Shown: positions 1-10,050 of the stretch, piece after piece
Position numbering within the stretch: position 1 is the stretch's first letter
Layout: every line of letters starts with the position of its first letter
Origin: Xenopus tropicalis
Taxonomy: Eukaryota > Chordata > Amphibia > Anura > Pipidae
Reading direction: 5' to 3'
DNA length: 64,000 nucleotides
Assembly: GCF_000004195.4 (NCBI RefSeq)
Contig: NC_030681.2
Coordinates: 136,741,506 to 136,805,505 of the forward strand
Program-made: the position numbers and the translations under genes
The notes under the pieces: model-generated
The model's input: the letters and a program-made list of their open reading frames with translations, nothing else
Database searches by the model: none
Told to the model about the DNA's origin: nothing

Positions 1-131
1 TCGAAGGAGAAAATGCCGGGGAAGAGGCCTTGAGACAGGTCGAGACATTCATTATTAGCAACAAGGAATTCAAAGGTTTTCTGGATCGTCACAGAAACAT
101 CAAATGTTTGGTCCCTGAATCAAATGAGCAG
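1..131 (+). CDS. RSAD2: RSAD2 coding segment (penultimate pair, first visible)
   Basis: The reading frame starts at base 3 and is open to CAG at 129-131, followed by a strong donor gtaatg. It encodes about 43 residues that include the block [16 protein letters not shown], typical of the viperin C-terminal domain. The left boundary is the window edge, not a splice site. Confidence 0.92.
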
Positions 132-1776
132 GTAATGACTATAGTTATGAATCCATAGAAATACTGAAGCCAGAAATGGGGCATCACCAGTGCTGGAATA
201 GGGTAGGGTTCTGTGAAATATTAAGAGTTGAGAATCCTAGAACTTTGTTTTTGTAATACCGGAGCTTTCTTTGCTCCTTTCCAAATAAAAGGGAGGAGGA
301 TAAAAGGGGAGAAACGATTGCTGGGAGAAAAGTTGAGAAGAAAAGAGGCATCATAGAGGGTATAGACACAGGAGAGAAGAATAAAATGGTAGAAACAAAA
401 AGGAAGAAAACATTAGCAAACTGAGGAATAATGACGGTTGATATATAGTAAAAAATGTGGGGTAATATTTAATATGCTGGGTTTGTACTGTCACAACACA
501 CAATACACAGGCAGGGTACTATGTTTGCCGAAGTTGAATTGCCTAAATTAGGATGTATCTCTAAGGTCATAATTAATAAATATGTACTTAAATTTGGACT
601 ATAAAGATAGTCCTTTTAAGCAAGAATTTCTGCATTGAAGGAGGTCTCATTAAAGAAAATTGTCTTGCAAAACAATTAAAAAGAATAGAAAGGAGTACAC
701 AGGTTAACAGTCATGCGATAACAGAAATAATTAGATTTAAGCAAAGCCAGTAGACCTTGGGATGCCAGCAATAATGCATTATTACTTATCCTTTTAGTCT
801 GGAGCTTCATTTTATATAGTAAATCAGATACTTAGTTTTTAGATGCAATTGTTTTTGCTTCACTGCATCCCTAAGGCTTATAAATGTTGTAGTTCAGCAG
901 CGCACATGTATAGGCTTGGGTCAATTCAGGTTTGAGAGTTTATGAAGGCATTAGTTTGTGGGCTTTGGGTTAATCCAAACTCGGCCCACCCCTGCCGCAC
1001 ATCTACCTCTGGGGGCACATTTACACCACCAATGGTAGTTTGCTCTTCCAGAGATCTAGAGAATGTTAGCTGTACCTGTTCAAATCTCAGTGCCCTTTCT
1101 TTCCAAGTACTTACATCTGACCAATGGGAAAGTGTGATATTATGGCACATATCTACTCTCCACATGCCTGTAGCGCTGCTTGCCTGCCCAATCATAAGTG
1201 CCATAATCCAAAACTCCCTTTGTTTAGATGTGGCCACTTGAAAAAAGATGGATATCCTGACTCCAAGATTTGAACAAGATAATCTGGCAAAAAGTGAGGG
1301 ACTGATTCACCTTCCAGTTAAAGAAAGAGAGATGAGTGGGCTTTCACTTGGGGAGAATTAATTTATTCTTAATGATGCTGTTAATTTAATAGGGCAGTTT
1401 TTTTTTCTCAAGTTATTAGTTATTTAGCCCTGGTTTTATTATTTTTTTATTATTTTGCAGATGCGCAATTCCTATCTCATCTTGGATGAATACGTAAGTT
1501 ATCTCTATATTTACTCCAATGATACACACTGTATGTTCCTGTGAGCATGCTCTTACGTTACTCTTGCATTGTACATATTGATGTCTACTGTTCTGTGAAT
1601 TATGAGTTAAATAGACCCATAAAGCATACATATAAGATAAAGCACCCACATTGTTCACCTAAATAGCTCTGACAAATTTTGCAGCAGCAGCCGAAACGTT
1701 AGTTTGACGTTACAATAAATAAATAATATTCTTTTTCTTCACTAAGACCTGTGAGTGCGGCATTTTGTTTTGCATG

Positions 1777-1817
<41 letters not shown>

Positions 1818-2353
1818 CTAAAAATGTAGTTAACTGCCTGGGTGCTGGTCAAATAAACTAAATATAGACCCAGAGTACTGCACCCACTGGGACTTAATAT
1901 ACAGTACAGAAAAAAGTTTTATTACAAAAAATCCAACGTTTCAATCACAAACAGTGCTCTTCCTCAGGGACAAAAAGTCTATTAGAGACTAATTAACCTT
2001 CTTGTAGGTTTTGGGGTGTAGGAGGAAACAGGAGTACCCAGAGGAACCTACACAGACACGGGGAGAACAAACTCCTTGCAGATAGAGCCCTGGCTAGAAT
2101 ATTCAATGCACAGAACAGTTAAAATGTTTGATTTGTAGACATTACTAATGCCTTGAAAATAAACAATATTCCTTTTGTCTTTTTTTAGATGCGTTTTTTG
2201 GACTGTAGGAATGGGCGTAAGGATCCCTCGAAATCTATCCTCGATGTCGGCATTGACAACGCAATACAGTTCAGCGGATTTGATGAGAAAATGTTCTTCA
2301 AAAGGGGCGGAAAATACGTTTGGAGCAAAGCAGATTTAAGGCTGGAGTGGTGA
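1..2353 (+). CDS. RSAD2: RSAD2 (viperin), C-terminal part, three coding segments
   Basis: Partial gene, cut by the left edge of the window. The coding segments are 1-131 (reading from base 3), 1461-1493 and 2189-2353 with TGA at 2351-2353; both introns are phase 0. Together they encode about 108 C-terminal residues; the human protein is 361 residues. Recognisable family blocks are [46 protein letters not shown] and WSKADL, ending in Trp. The family is known as interferon-induced radical-SAM enzymes that make ddhCTP from CTP and sit on the ER and lipid droplets. The radical-SAM CxxxCxxC motif lies upstream and is not in the window. The retained C-terminal Trp matches the tail known to bind the cytosolic Fe-S assembly machinery (CIAO1). 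Promoter and interferon-response elements are outside the window. Identity is from motif recognition and synteny with RNF144A. Confidence 0.95.
132..1460 (+). other. RSAD2 intron with no recognised gene
   Basis: This is an AT-rich intron. The stretch 926-1241 is open on both strands (103 codons on the minus strand, 99 on plus) and less AT-rich than its surroundings, but I recognise no protein family in it. The rest shows no clear structure. Confidence 0.6.
1461..1493 (+). CDS. RSAD2: RSAD2 33-bp micro-exon
   Basis: Eleven codons ([11 protein letters not shown]) lie between a T-rich tract ending tattttgcag and the donor gtaagt. It is phase 0 on both sides. It is too short to stand out as an open frame, but the SYLILDEY block is diagnostic of viperin. 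Confidence 0.92.
1494..2188 (+). other. RSAD2 last intron with repeat fragments
   Basis: The intron contains a (TA)n run near 1778-1814. It also has an antisense tail-like segment around 1850-1975 whose reverse strand reads CCTGAGGAAG, then GAAACGTTGG, a combination typical of Penelope-like element tails. An antisense piece of the tRNA-headed SINE seen at 43655 lies at about 1990-2100. Confidence 0.5.
2189..2353 (+). CDS. RSAD2: RSAD2 terminal coding exon
   Basis: The acceptor is tttttttag at 2180-2188. Fifty-four codons plus TGA follow, beginning [16 protein letters not shown] and ending DLRLEW. The C-terminal Trp is conserved in the family. The 3'UTR follows directly. Confidence 0.95.
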   Translation: MRFLDCRNGRKDPSKSILDVGIDNAIQFSGFDEKMFFKRGGKYVWSKADLRLEW

Positions 2354-2535
2354 AAGCCGATCCTTTCCCACCCAATGGACGATGCACTTTTGTAGCTTTT
2401 TTGTGTGTTTAAGCAATGTGTGTTATTTTTTATTGTTATAATGAGATTTGTATTTTGTTTAATATATGATATGTGTAACAGTATTAATTAGCATGTACAG
2501 CATGATGTCATTCAGTTACTCAATGCTCCTCCCAA

Positions 2536-2686
2536 GTAGGGTTGACACAAGCCCAGTTTTGACCTGGATGGCCTGGTTTTCGATATATTGGGGTTTTTAC
2601 CAGCCCTGCCCACAACATCATCCGCCCCGCACCCGTGACATCCCTGACCCGCCCACTTCCTGGAAGATGAAAGGTGGCAACCCTAC
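2536..2686. mobile_element. hAT-like MITE of the GTAGGGTTG family in the RSAD2 3'UTR
   Basis: The ends are gtagggttgacac and ggtggcaaccctac, an imperfect terminal inverted repeat. The interior has the ccgcccc...tgacatc segments shared with relatives at 26330, 52848 and 58388. It is non-coding. Confidence 0.65.
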
Positions 2687-2935
2687 TCCAAGCCCAGTTT
2701 AATTATGTCATCAGGACTATGGAGACTGATTGGTGTCCTTTGCTCCTAAGTAACAGCTTACAAGCATTAATAATGGAGATTCTCTTAGCTCTTTCCAGCC
2801 TATTGCACTTATGTATACATCATACCAGCAACCCACATAGGGAATGTATATAGACCCCAGAAGGGCTGTTTATTTTTGCACCCCAGTCCTGAAATGGATA
2901 CATATTCCAATAATGTGCACTACTGCTATTTAAGC

Positions 2936-3066
2936 TGGAAAAAAGAAGAAAAGTCACAGGTTACATAGCAGATAGCAGATCAGCTCTGTAGAATACAATG
3001 GGAATCTATGCAACCTATCTGTTTTCTACTGTGTAACCTTTGTCTTTTCTCCTTTTTTTAATTTGA
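2936..3066. repeat. T2-type MITE core, fold-back
   Basis: Arms reading aaaaaagaagaaaagtcacaggtta and taacctttgtcttttctcctttttt pair with each other around a centre near 3000. The same core is present in the complete TTAA MITE at 53830-54264. The outer ends are not clear here. Confidence 0.6.
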
Positions 3067-3492
3067 ATGGCTGTCCCCGTGGCTACACATGTATATAGTA
3101 TTTCCATTGCATAGCACTTTAGACTTGTATCCCTCAGGTTGTTGGGAGCTAGACCTCCTTATACCTTACTCAAGCAACCCTCCTGTAGCCTCCCTGCTCT
3201 AGTAGAGTTTTTGTTAAATGTAAGCACAGCTACTACATTCCTTACTTTTTTTGCAACCCAAAGCTGCAATAGGAAACAGCCTCCAGAAAATGTAGTTTAA
3301 CAACATCCAGAGGCTTACAGGTTGAATGTGCATCAGTGTACAGGGTAAATATGGATTATGAATAAAGAAAATGTTTTGTCTTATATTTATTTTAAAAAAA
3401 TATAGCACTTTTGTATATAAAATGACTAAATGACTTGTTTATCTGAAATATTGTGTCAATCTATGTACATTTAAGAGTGTTTTTATTCTTAA

Positions 3493-3498
3493 AATAAA
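3493..3498 (+). promoter_or_regulatory. RSAD2: Polyadenylation signal AATAAA, probable RSAD2 end
   Basis: A canonical hexamer about 1.14 kb after the stop codon, followed by a T-rich stretch suited to a downstream element. A second AATAAA at 3361-3366 could give a shorter message. Confidence 0.5.
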
Positions 3499-3675
3499 CA
3501 AGATTTATTTTTCTCATTTTTCTCACTATCTTTATCCTCTACAAACATTATTAACTTTATTGTTGGCCTAAATAGGATCCTGCAATGCACAAAGTCTATT
3601 CCTTATAGAGTATTGCTGGCATGTCTGGGGTTAATGCACCTATTGATCTGTTCTGACATAGCTGGTGTGTAATTC

Positions 3676-4842
3676 TTTTTCCTACACTTTATTGCTGACA
3701 TGTCTGAGGCTTATTCAATACAATGAGTCAGTTTTCTACACGGTATTGCTGACATGTCTGAGCTTTATTCAATGCAAAGAGTCAGTTTTCTACACTGTAT
3801 TGCTGACATGTCTGAGGTTTATTCAATGCAAAGAGTCAGTTTTCTACACTGTATTGCTGACATGTCTGAGCTTTATTCAATGCAAAGAGTCAGTTTCCTA
3901 CACTGTATTGCTGACATGTCTGAGCTTTATTCAATGCAAAGAGTCAGTTTTCTACACTGTATTGCTGACATGTCTGCGGTTTATTCAATGCAAAGAGTCA
4001 GTTTTCTTCACTGTATTGCTGACATGTCTGAGGTTTATTCAATGCAAAGAGTCAGTTTTCTACACTGTATTGCTGGCATGTCTGAGGTTTATTCAATGCA
4101 AAGAGTTGGTTTCCTACACTGTATTGCTGACATGTCTGAGGTTTATTCAATGCAAAGAGTCAGTTTTCCACACTGTATTGCTGACATGTCTGAGGCTTAC
4201 TCAATACAAAGAGTCGGTTTCCTACACTGTATTGCTGACATGTCTGAGGCTTATTCATTGCAAAGAGTTGGTTTTCTACACTGTATTGCTGACATGTCTG
4301 AGGTTTATTCAATGCGGAGTCGGTTTCCTACACAGTATTGCTGACATGTCTGAGGTTTATTCAATGCAAAGAGTCAGTTTTCTACACTGTATTGCTGACA
4401 TGTCTGAGCTTTATTCAATGCAAAGAGTCAGTTTCCTACACTGTATTGCTGACATGTCTGAGGTTTATTCAATGCAAAGAGTTGGTTTTCTACACTGTAT
4501 TGCTGACATGTCTGAGCTTTATTCAATGCAAAGAGTCAGTTTCCTACACTGTATTGCTGACATGTCTGAGCTTTATTCAATGCAAAGAGTCAGTTTTCTA
4601 CACTGTATTGCTGACATGTCTGAGGCTTATTCATTGCAAAGAGTTGGTTTTCTACACTGTATTGCTGACATGTCTGAGGTTTATTCAATGCGGAGTCGGT
4701 TTCCTACACAGTATTGCTGACATGTCTGAGGTTTATTCAATACAAGAGTCAGTTTAGTAAACTTTTTTTGCTGACATGTCCAGAGTTATTGCAGAGAGTC
4801 ATCTTTATACAGTATTGCTGACATGTCTGAGGTTACTGAATG
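3676..4842 (+). repeat. 54-bp minisatellite, about 21 copies
   Basis: The unit is 54 bp, with landmark attgctgacatgtctgag followed by sttattcaatgcaaagagtc. It repeats head to tail with few substitutions and an occasional 3-bp deletion (gcggagtcgg copies). Because 54 is divisible by three, two frames stay open for 200-350 codons with an 18-residue period. No start context, splice sites or family support a protein, so this is a repeat and not a gene. A degenerate unit extends to about 4850. Confidence 0.9.
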
Positions 4843-6274
4843 CAAAGTATCAATTTCCTATCCAAGGAAAGGGTGACAAAGAGGCCGGAGTTGGATTAAA
4901 GCAAGCAGGGGTGGTGAGCAATAAGGTAACTAATCTTGGGCAGGCTAGGTGCAGGAAGTTTAACCAGCTCCCCCCCCCCCCCCCCATCAGATGCACACTT
5001 ACTCAACAGCGATGAACGTGCGCAATGGAAAACTTCTATGTTCTTCTACTCCAGCGGGCCCAAAGGGGGGCAAGCCCAGATGCAGTCATACCCCCTGCAT
5101 CCCCAGTAGTTACACCACTGGCGATGATTGAAATGGTTATTAAGACATAAGATGACTAAGAATGTTATCAATGCAATACGCTTTAAAACAAGGCTAGCTT
5201 TTAATTATGGTCAAAATTAATTATCCAAACTGTGATCTGAGCAAAGGAGTACCCAAATCATGCCTTTCCACCAGTGATTCACTTTGTTGCCAGTGGAAAG
5301 GCATTTTGGAGGGATTAGTTGCCTGTGGTAGCAGCGATTTATCACAGGCGACTAATCTCTCCATGGGGCATTGGCCTTAAAGGGCTGAATATGATGGACA
5401 GATGTCTTAGCCCATGCATCCAGCTTTAATAAATGACCATTTCTATTTTTACAAACACATTTTACTCAGCTTTCTGTAGGTTTATGAAACAATCCTGAGT
5501 TTCCTGAGTTTTTTCTTTGACCAGCAGGTGGTGCTCCCGAGTTATCATGTCAATAATCTCAAAATGTCAACACAAACATGTAGAAAAACAGCAGTTTTTA
5601 ATAACATCTGTTGGGGGATCCTAAATGGTTAACATAAATAATTGCTTCCCGATTCCAAGGTGGCTTTTATATTTTTTACCCTAAATCAACAACATTGGAC
5701 AATTTTAGCAGCTAGAGGCACAGCTAATCCACCATTCCGCGGTTGACTTATGACTTATGAGTTGCAATTCATTTATGTCAGTTGATGCTGTGAGTATTAA
5801 CCCTGTGGCATTTTGCACAGAATTTAACACAGAATTTTTTTCTATTAAATATCAGTAGAAGATCTAGTCAAACCACAGGTTCTGGTTGGTAGAATGAAAC
5901 AAAATACTTTCCCTCAAGCAGTATACCATTCAATGTTATCATTATATGCCATGGGTTACCCTTCCCCCTTATGTAAGTGCCTGTACCCCATTTCATACTG
6001 GATAACCGTTACAGCTAAAGCGACTGGAAGAACCGCACATTATTTTATGTATTTTTACCATTATCAGTATGTAGGGTGTGGCTGATGCAATTACACAACA
6101 GATGTACAAAAAAGAAAGTTTTGCATTTCAAAAGGAATTATGAAAAGATTGGCTGTTCCACAGGAAACACAACAGTTGGTACGTGATCCCCTAAAACAAA
6201 ACAAGTCATTTTATTTTTATCCTTTATTTATATAGTCACTGATATATTCCTCAGGACTCTACAGACATTATGGG
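4843..6274. other. Intergenic, no gene seen
   Basis: There is a poly-C run at about 4970-4985. A small fold-back lies around 5250-5380 (tgcctttccacca / tggaaaggca, then attagttgcctgtg / cacaggcgactaat), probably a MITE. Nothing else is recognised. Confidence 0.5.
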
Positions 6275-6500
6275 GCCGATTCACTAAAGGTCGATAAAAC
6301 GAGCGCTATTTATAGCATGCGTTAAAAATGTTATCACTTCTTATTTTTTGCGACTTAACGATAGATTCACTAAAAGGACACGTGTCATAATTAAGAAGCG
6401 ATGTTCTTTGCGTTATTTATCTGGCGATGACCGATTTCAAGCGTTATTTCCCGCTGCGTGCGATATTAGCGCATTATATTATGTAACGCAACAAAAGTCA
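6275..6500. mobile_element. Fragment of a CG-rich MITE
   Basis: It begins ggggccgattcactaaagg, with repeated gcgttatt and cgata motifs and a second internal gattcactaaaagg. It resembles the ends of Xenopus fold-back elements such as the one at 24947. A clear partner inverted end is not visible. Confidence 0.4.
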
Positions 6501-7017
6501 GTGTTAAAATGAAAATGTAATTTTAAAGCTCAGTTTCCCATCTAACACCATGTCAGTTTATTACATTTTCAGTACTAGAATAACCATGTTTCATATATTT
6601 GTTTTCCCTGGCAGCATTCTATATTAAATGCCCAAAGAACTTGCAGATTGCAATAACAGTAATGCAATAATTATGGTGATTGAAAAGCCAACGTGTAATG
6701 CTGGGCCTATTACAGTAAAGTAAAATAAAGTCTATTTCAGAAGTCAAGTTATTCCTACATAAGAGACTGAGTGTTCCTGTAACTGTAATTATTGCTGGAG
6801 GGAACTCGCTTGCCTACTGTTTTTAGAATACCAGTTATTTTTGCAAAACCTCCAGCCCTGTGGCCTCTTTTATGTTCCACAATCTGTCATTTGCAGGGCC
6901 GCTACTCCGCAGGCATAAAGGTGGAAGAAAACGTAGTTCTGCCAACTGGATCATTCACAGGACTCAGCGAGCAATCACGGCTACATATGTGCAGAGTCTC
7001 ATCCGGCCAACAGGTTT

Positions 7018-7211
7018 AAGGGGGAAGACACACGCGGCTACTAGTAGCAGCTACTTGCCACGGCTACTAAAATAGACAATTCTGATCATTTACTGATAAT
7101 TGTCTCTACCTGTGTTTTAACAGAGGAAATTCTCAGTATTGTCTATAGCAGGGGATTTTTTGGTGTTTAGTAGATGTAACAAGTAGCTGCTACTAATAGC
7201 TCCATCTTCAC
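7018..7211. mobile_element. Harbinger-like MITE (GGGGAAGACACACG family)
   Basis: The ends ggggaagacacacgcggcta and tagctccatcttcaccc form an imperfect inverted repeat. The interior carries tagacaat...attgtctctac. The copy at 62407-62578 is the same element in reverse orientation and has TTA on both sides. Confidence 0.65.
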
Positions 7212-7235
7212 CCAAAATGCACACCCTATTGTACA

Positions 7236-8323
7236 TGTCTATGAAGATTTTCATTCATCCAGGTCATGGTATATCTAGTATAAATAAATTTGAAGCAACT
7301 GGACTTGTTTAGTAATCATTGAAGACGTTTCACTACTCATCCGAGCAGCTTCTTCAGTTCAACTGACTGGTATGGGAAGTCCTCAGCATATATACTCTTC
7401 CACTAATCCAATCACAATGGCACTATGTAACTCTTCAGAAAGGTGACATCTGAAACTCACAGAGGTGTGAATGCTGTGGAGTTACTTTGAAAGGATTACC
7501 CAAGTATCATGCAACTCTTCAAACAGGTGTTACTTGTTAGAGTTGCATGAATGGATGTGTGAAGAGTTCTGAAACTGCCGGGGTACAGATGTTAGAACAG
7601 CATTGTATGTAGCAGACAGATGGTGTCGAAGTCCCCCGCCTCTGTTAAGGGATGGTTTCTCCACTTTGACATGAATGGCCTCTTTTACACCGCTTAGAGA
7701 GCAGTTGCTTTGTCTCACCAATGTAAAGGTCCTTTACATTGGTGAGACAAAGCAACTGCTCTCCAAGCGAATGGCTCAGCATAGGAGGGCGAACACTACA
7801 GGCCAGGACTCTGCTGTCTTTCTACACCTAAAAGACAAGGGACACTCCTTTGAAAATAGCAATGTCCAAATTTTGGACAAAGAAGACCGCTGGTTTGAAA
7901 GAGGTGTAAAAGAGGCCATTCATGTCAAAGTGGAGAAACCATCCCTTAACAGAGGCGGGGGACTTCGACACCATCTGTCTGCTACATACAATGCTGTTCT
8001 AACATCTGTACCCCGGCAGTTTCAGAACTCTTCACACATCCATTCATGCAACTCTAACAAGTAACACCTGTTTGAAGAGTTGCATGATACTTGGGTAATC
8101 CTTTCAAAGTAACTCCACAGCATTCACACCTCTGTGAGTTTCAGATGTCACCTTTCTGAAGAGTTACATAGTGCCATTGTGATTGGATTAGTGGAAGAGT
8201 ATATATGCTGAGGACTTCCCATACCAGTCAGTTGAACTGAAGAAGCTGCTCGGATGAGTAGTGAAACGTCTTCAATGATTACTAAACAAGTCCAGTTGCT
8301 TCAAATTTATTTATACTAGATAT
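7236..8323. mobile_element. Penelope-like retroelement, head-to-head inverted dimer
   Basis: Two 5'-truncated copies face away from a shared centre near 7735. Arms 7270-7690 and 7903-8323 are near-identical inverted copies. The plus copy keeps about 135 bp of endonuclease sequence that the minus copy lacks. The whole insertion is bracketed by a 13-bp direct repeat ACCCTATTGTACA at 7223-7235 and 8324-8336. Each arm ends in a tail with ggatgagtagtgaaacg, shared with the insertion at 32339. Inverted partial copies are known for Penelope-like elements. Confidence 0.8.
7729..8064 (+). pseudogene. GIY-YIG endonuclease fragment of a Penelope-like element
   Basis: The open frame reads LYIGETKQLLSKRMAQHRR and later RGVKEAIHVKVEKPSLNRGG and HLSATYNAVL, ending at a stop at 8062-8064. 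These match the C-terminal GIY-YIG endonuclease of Penelope-like elements, with the YIG and the downstream R of the KRMAQH helix. The reverse transcriptase and the upstream GIY strand are missing, because the copy is truncated at the centre of the dimer. An antisense copy with an internal deletion lies at 7530-7735. It is not expected to be functional alone. Confidence 0.75.
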
Positions 8324-8336
8324 ACCCTATTGTACA

Positions 8337-9271
8337 GTTTTCATTTTAATTTATTTTAGGTGAAGATCTACTAATCTGGTCAATCAGCAAAATAAGTGCT
8401 TCTATCTGATTTCACCACTTGAATGATGGGACATTCATCTCCATCTCTAATGGCCCAAACATCAGATTACAGAGGATGCCATGATGCCTTGCCATGACCC
8501 TATCATATGACTTGGGAAGGTCATCATTTTGGGTCTGTAGGAAGACAGTTGTTGCCCAATTCTTGAGCACTATGACAAATAAAATTACATTTATAATAGA
8601 GAAATCCACACAGCCTTTGAACAGACTAACGGTCATGAAAATACCTCCCCTGAGGTCCTCCCCTGAGCGTGCATGAAACTCACTTTCAACATGTCAGGGG
8701 TTGGACTCCAGCGGCCAGGGGAGTGGCGACAGGGATCGGGTCTTTTCCCAGCGGCCCAGTACGACCCTGGAGGCGAGAAACAACTGTTGGTGTTCCGATT
8801 ACACAAATTGCAAAATTGGACTCCAGTCCACACACAGATATGACTAACTAACCATGCCATAATGGGGACAGTATAACTACTAGTCTATAAGAGGTATAAA
8901 TATTTTTTTATAAGTATTTTTTTAAATAAACATACCTGATTCCACAGGTTGAGGAAAACCATGATACTCCGATAACCCATCTCCCACCCTCATTAGGTAA
9001 AGATTGTAATGAAACCCCTCCTTTACTTATTCCGAGTGATGGATTCCGTTATTTGGAATCCAGAGAATCTGTTCACCACTCACCATGAAAAGCAGTGGGA
9101 CTTTAATTCCCAGAATCCATGAGTTCACAATGAAACAAGGTAAAGGTGCTGAACAGGGCGAGGGAGGGGTTATATTACACTGGGAGCCACATGGTCTCAA
9201 GTCTTTATTTTGCAGCAAACTGAGCCAGTAAACCCACTGACTTTCCTCTGTGAGCATCATTGGCAAATTGG
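8337..9271. other. Intergenic, no gene seen
   Basis: There are no recognised exons. A short segment at 8690-8850 is GC-richer and open on both strands without family similarity. The remainder is AT-rich and unstructured. Confidence 0.5.
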
Positions 9272-10050
9272 TACAGGTATGGGACCCGTTATTCAGAATG
9301 CTCGGGACCTGGGGTTTTCCGGATAAGTGGTCTTTCCATAATTCAGATCTCCTACCTTTAGTCTACTAAGAAAATTATGTAAACAGTAATTAAACCCAAT
9401 AGGATTGTTTTGGCTCAAATAAGGATTAATTATATCTTAGTTGGGATCAAGTACAGGTACTGTTTTATTATTACAGAGAAAAGGGAATCATTTAACCATG
9501 AAATAAACCCAATAGGGCTGTTCTGCCCCCAATAAGGGGTAATTATATCTTAGTTGGGATCAAGTACAGGTACTGTTTTATTATTACAGAGAAAAGGGAA
9601 TCATTTAACCATGAAATAAACCCAATAGGGCTGTTCTGCCCCCAATAAGGGGTAATTATATCTTAGTTGGGATCAAGTACAGGTACTGTTTTATTATTAC
9701 AGAGAAAAGGGAATCATTTAACCATGAAATAAACCCAATAGGGCTGTTCTGCCCCCAATAAGGGGTAATTATATCTTAGTTGGGATCAAGTACAGGTACT
9801 GTTTTATTATTACAGAGAAAAGGGAATCATTTAACCAGGAAATAACCCCAATAGGGCTGTTCTGCCCCCAATAAGGGGTAATTATATCTTAGTTGGGATC
9901 AAGTACAAGGTACTGTTTTATTATTACAGAGAAAAAGGAAACCAAAATGTGAATTATTTGATTGAAATGGAGTCTATGGGAGATGGGTTTTCTGTAATTC
10001 AGAACTTTCTGGATAATGGGTTTCCGGATAAGGGGTCCGATATCTGTACC
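9272..10050. mobile_element. MITE of the ACAGGTATGGGA family with internal tandem amplification
   Basis: The ends are tacaggtatgggacccgtta and ggggtccgatatctgtacc, imperfect inverted repeats. The middle holds about 4.5 copies of a 113-bp unit (for example units starting at 9501, 9614, 9727 and 9840) containing aaacccaataggg and tagttgggatcaagtac. Single-unit relatives are at 18673-19003 and 21855-22136. The element at 29036 carries the same amplification in reverse orientation. Confidence 0.75.

Larger units (their letters stand above)
2354..3515 (+). other. RSAD2: RSAD2 3'UTR
   Basis: This non-coding stretch runs from the stop codon to a canonical AATAAA at 3493-3498; another AATAAA is at 3361-3366. 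It carries two transposon-derived pieces: a MITE with GTAGGGTTG / CAACCCTAC ends at 2536-2686, and a T2-type fold-back core at 2936-3066. The end is inferred from the polyA signals, not seen. Confidence 0.6.

Noticed and set aside
3665..4757. Long open frames of up to 351 codons with an 18-residue repeat
   Set aside because: They come from a 54-bp tandem repeat whose unit is divisible by three; there is no family match, splice context or second line of evidence.
7530..7721. Minus-strand 63-codon frame ending like the plus-strand endonuclease
   Set aside because: It is the inverted, internally deleted copy of the same Penelope-like fragment, not a separate gene.
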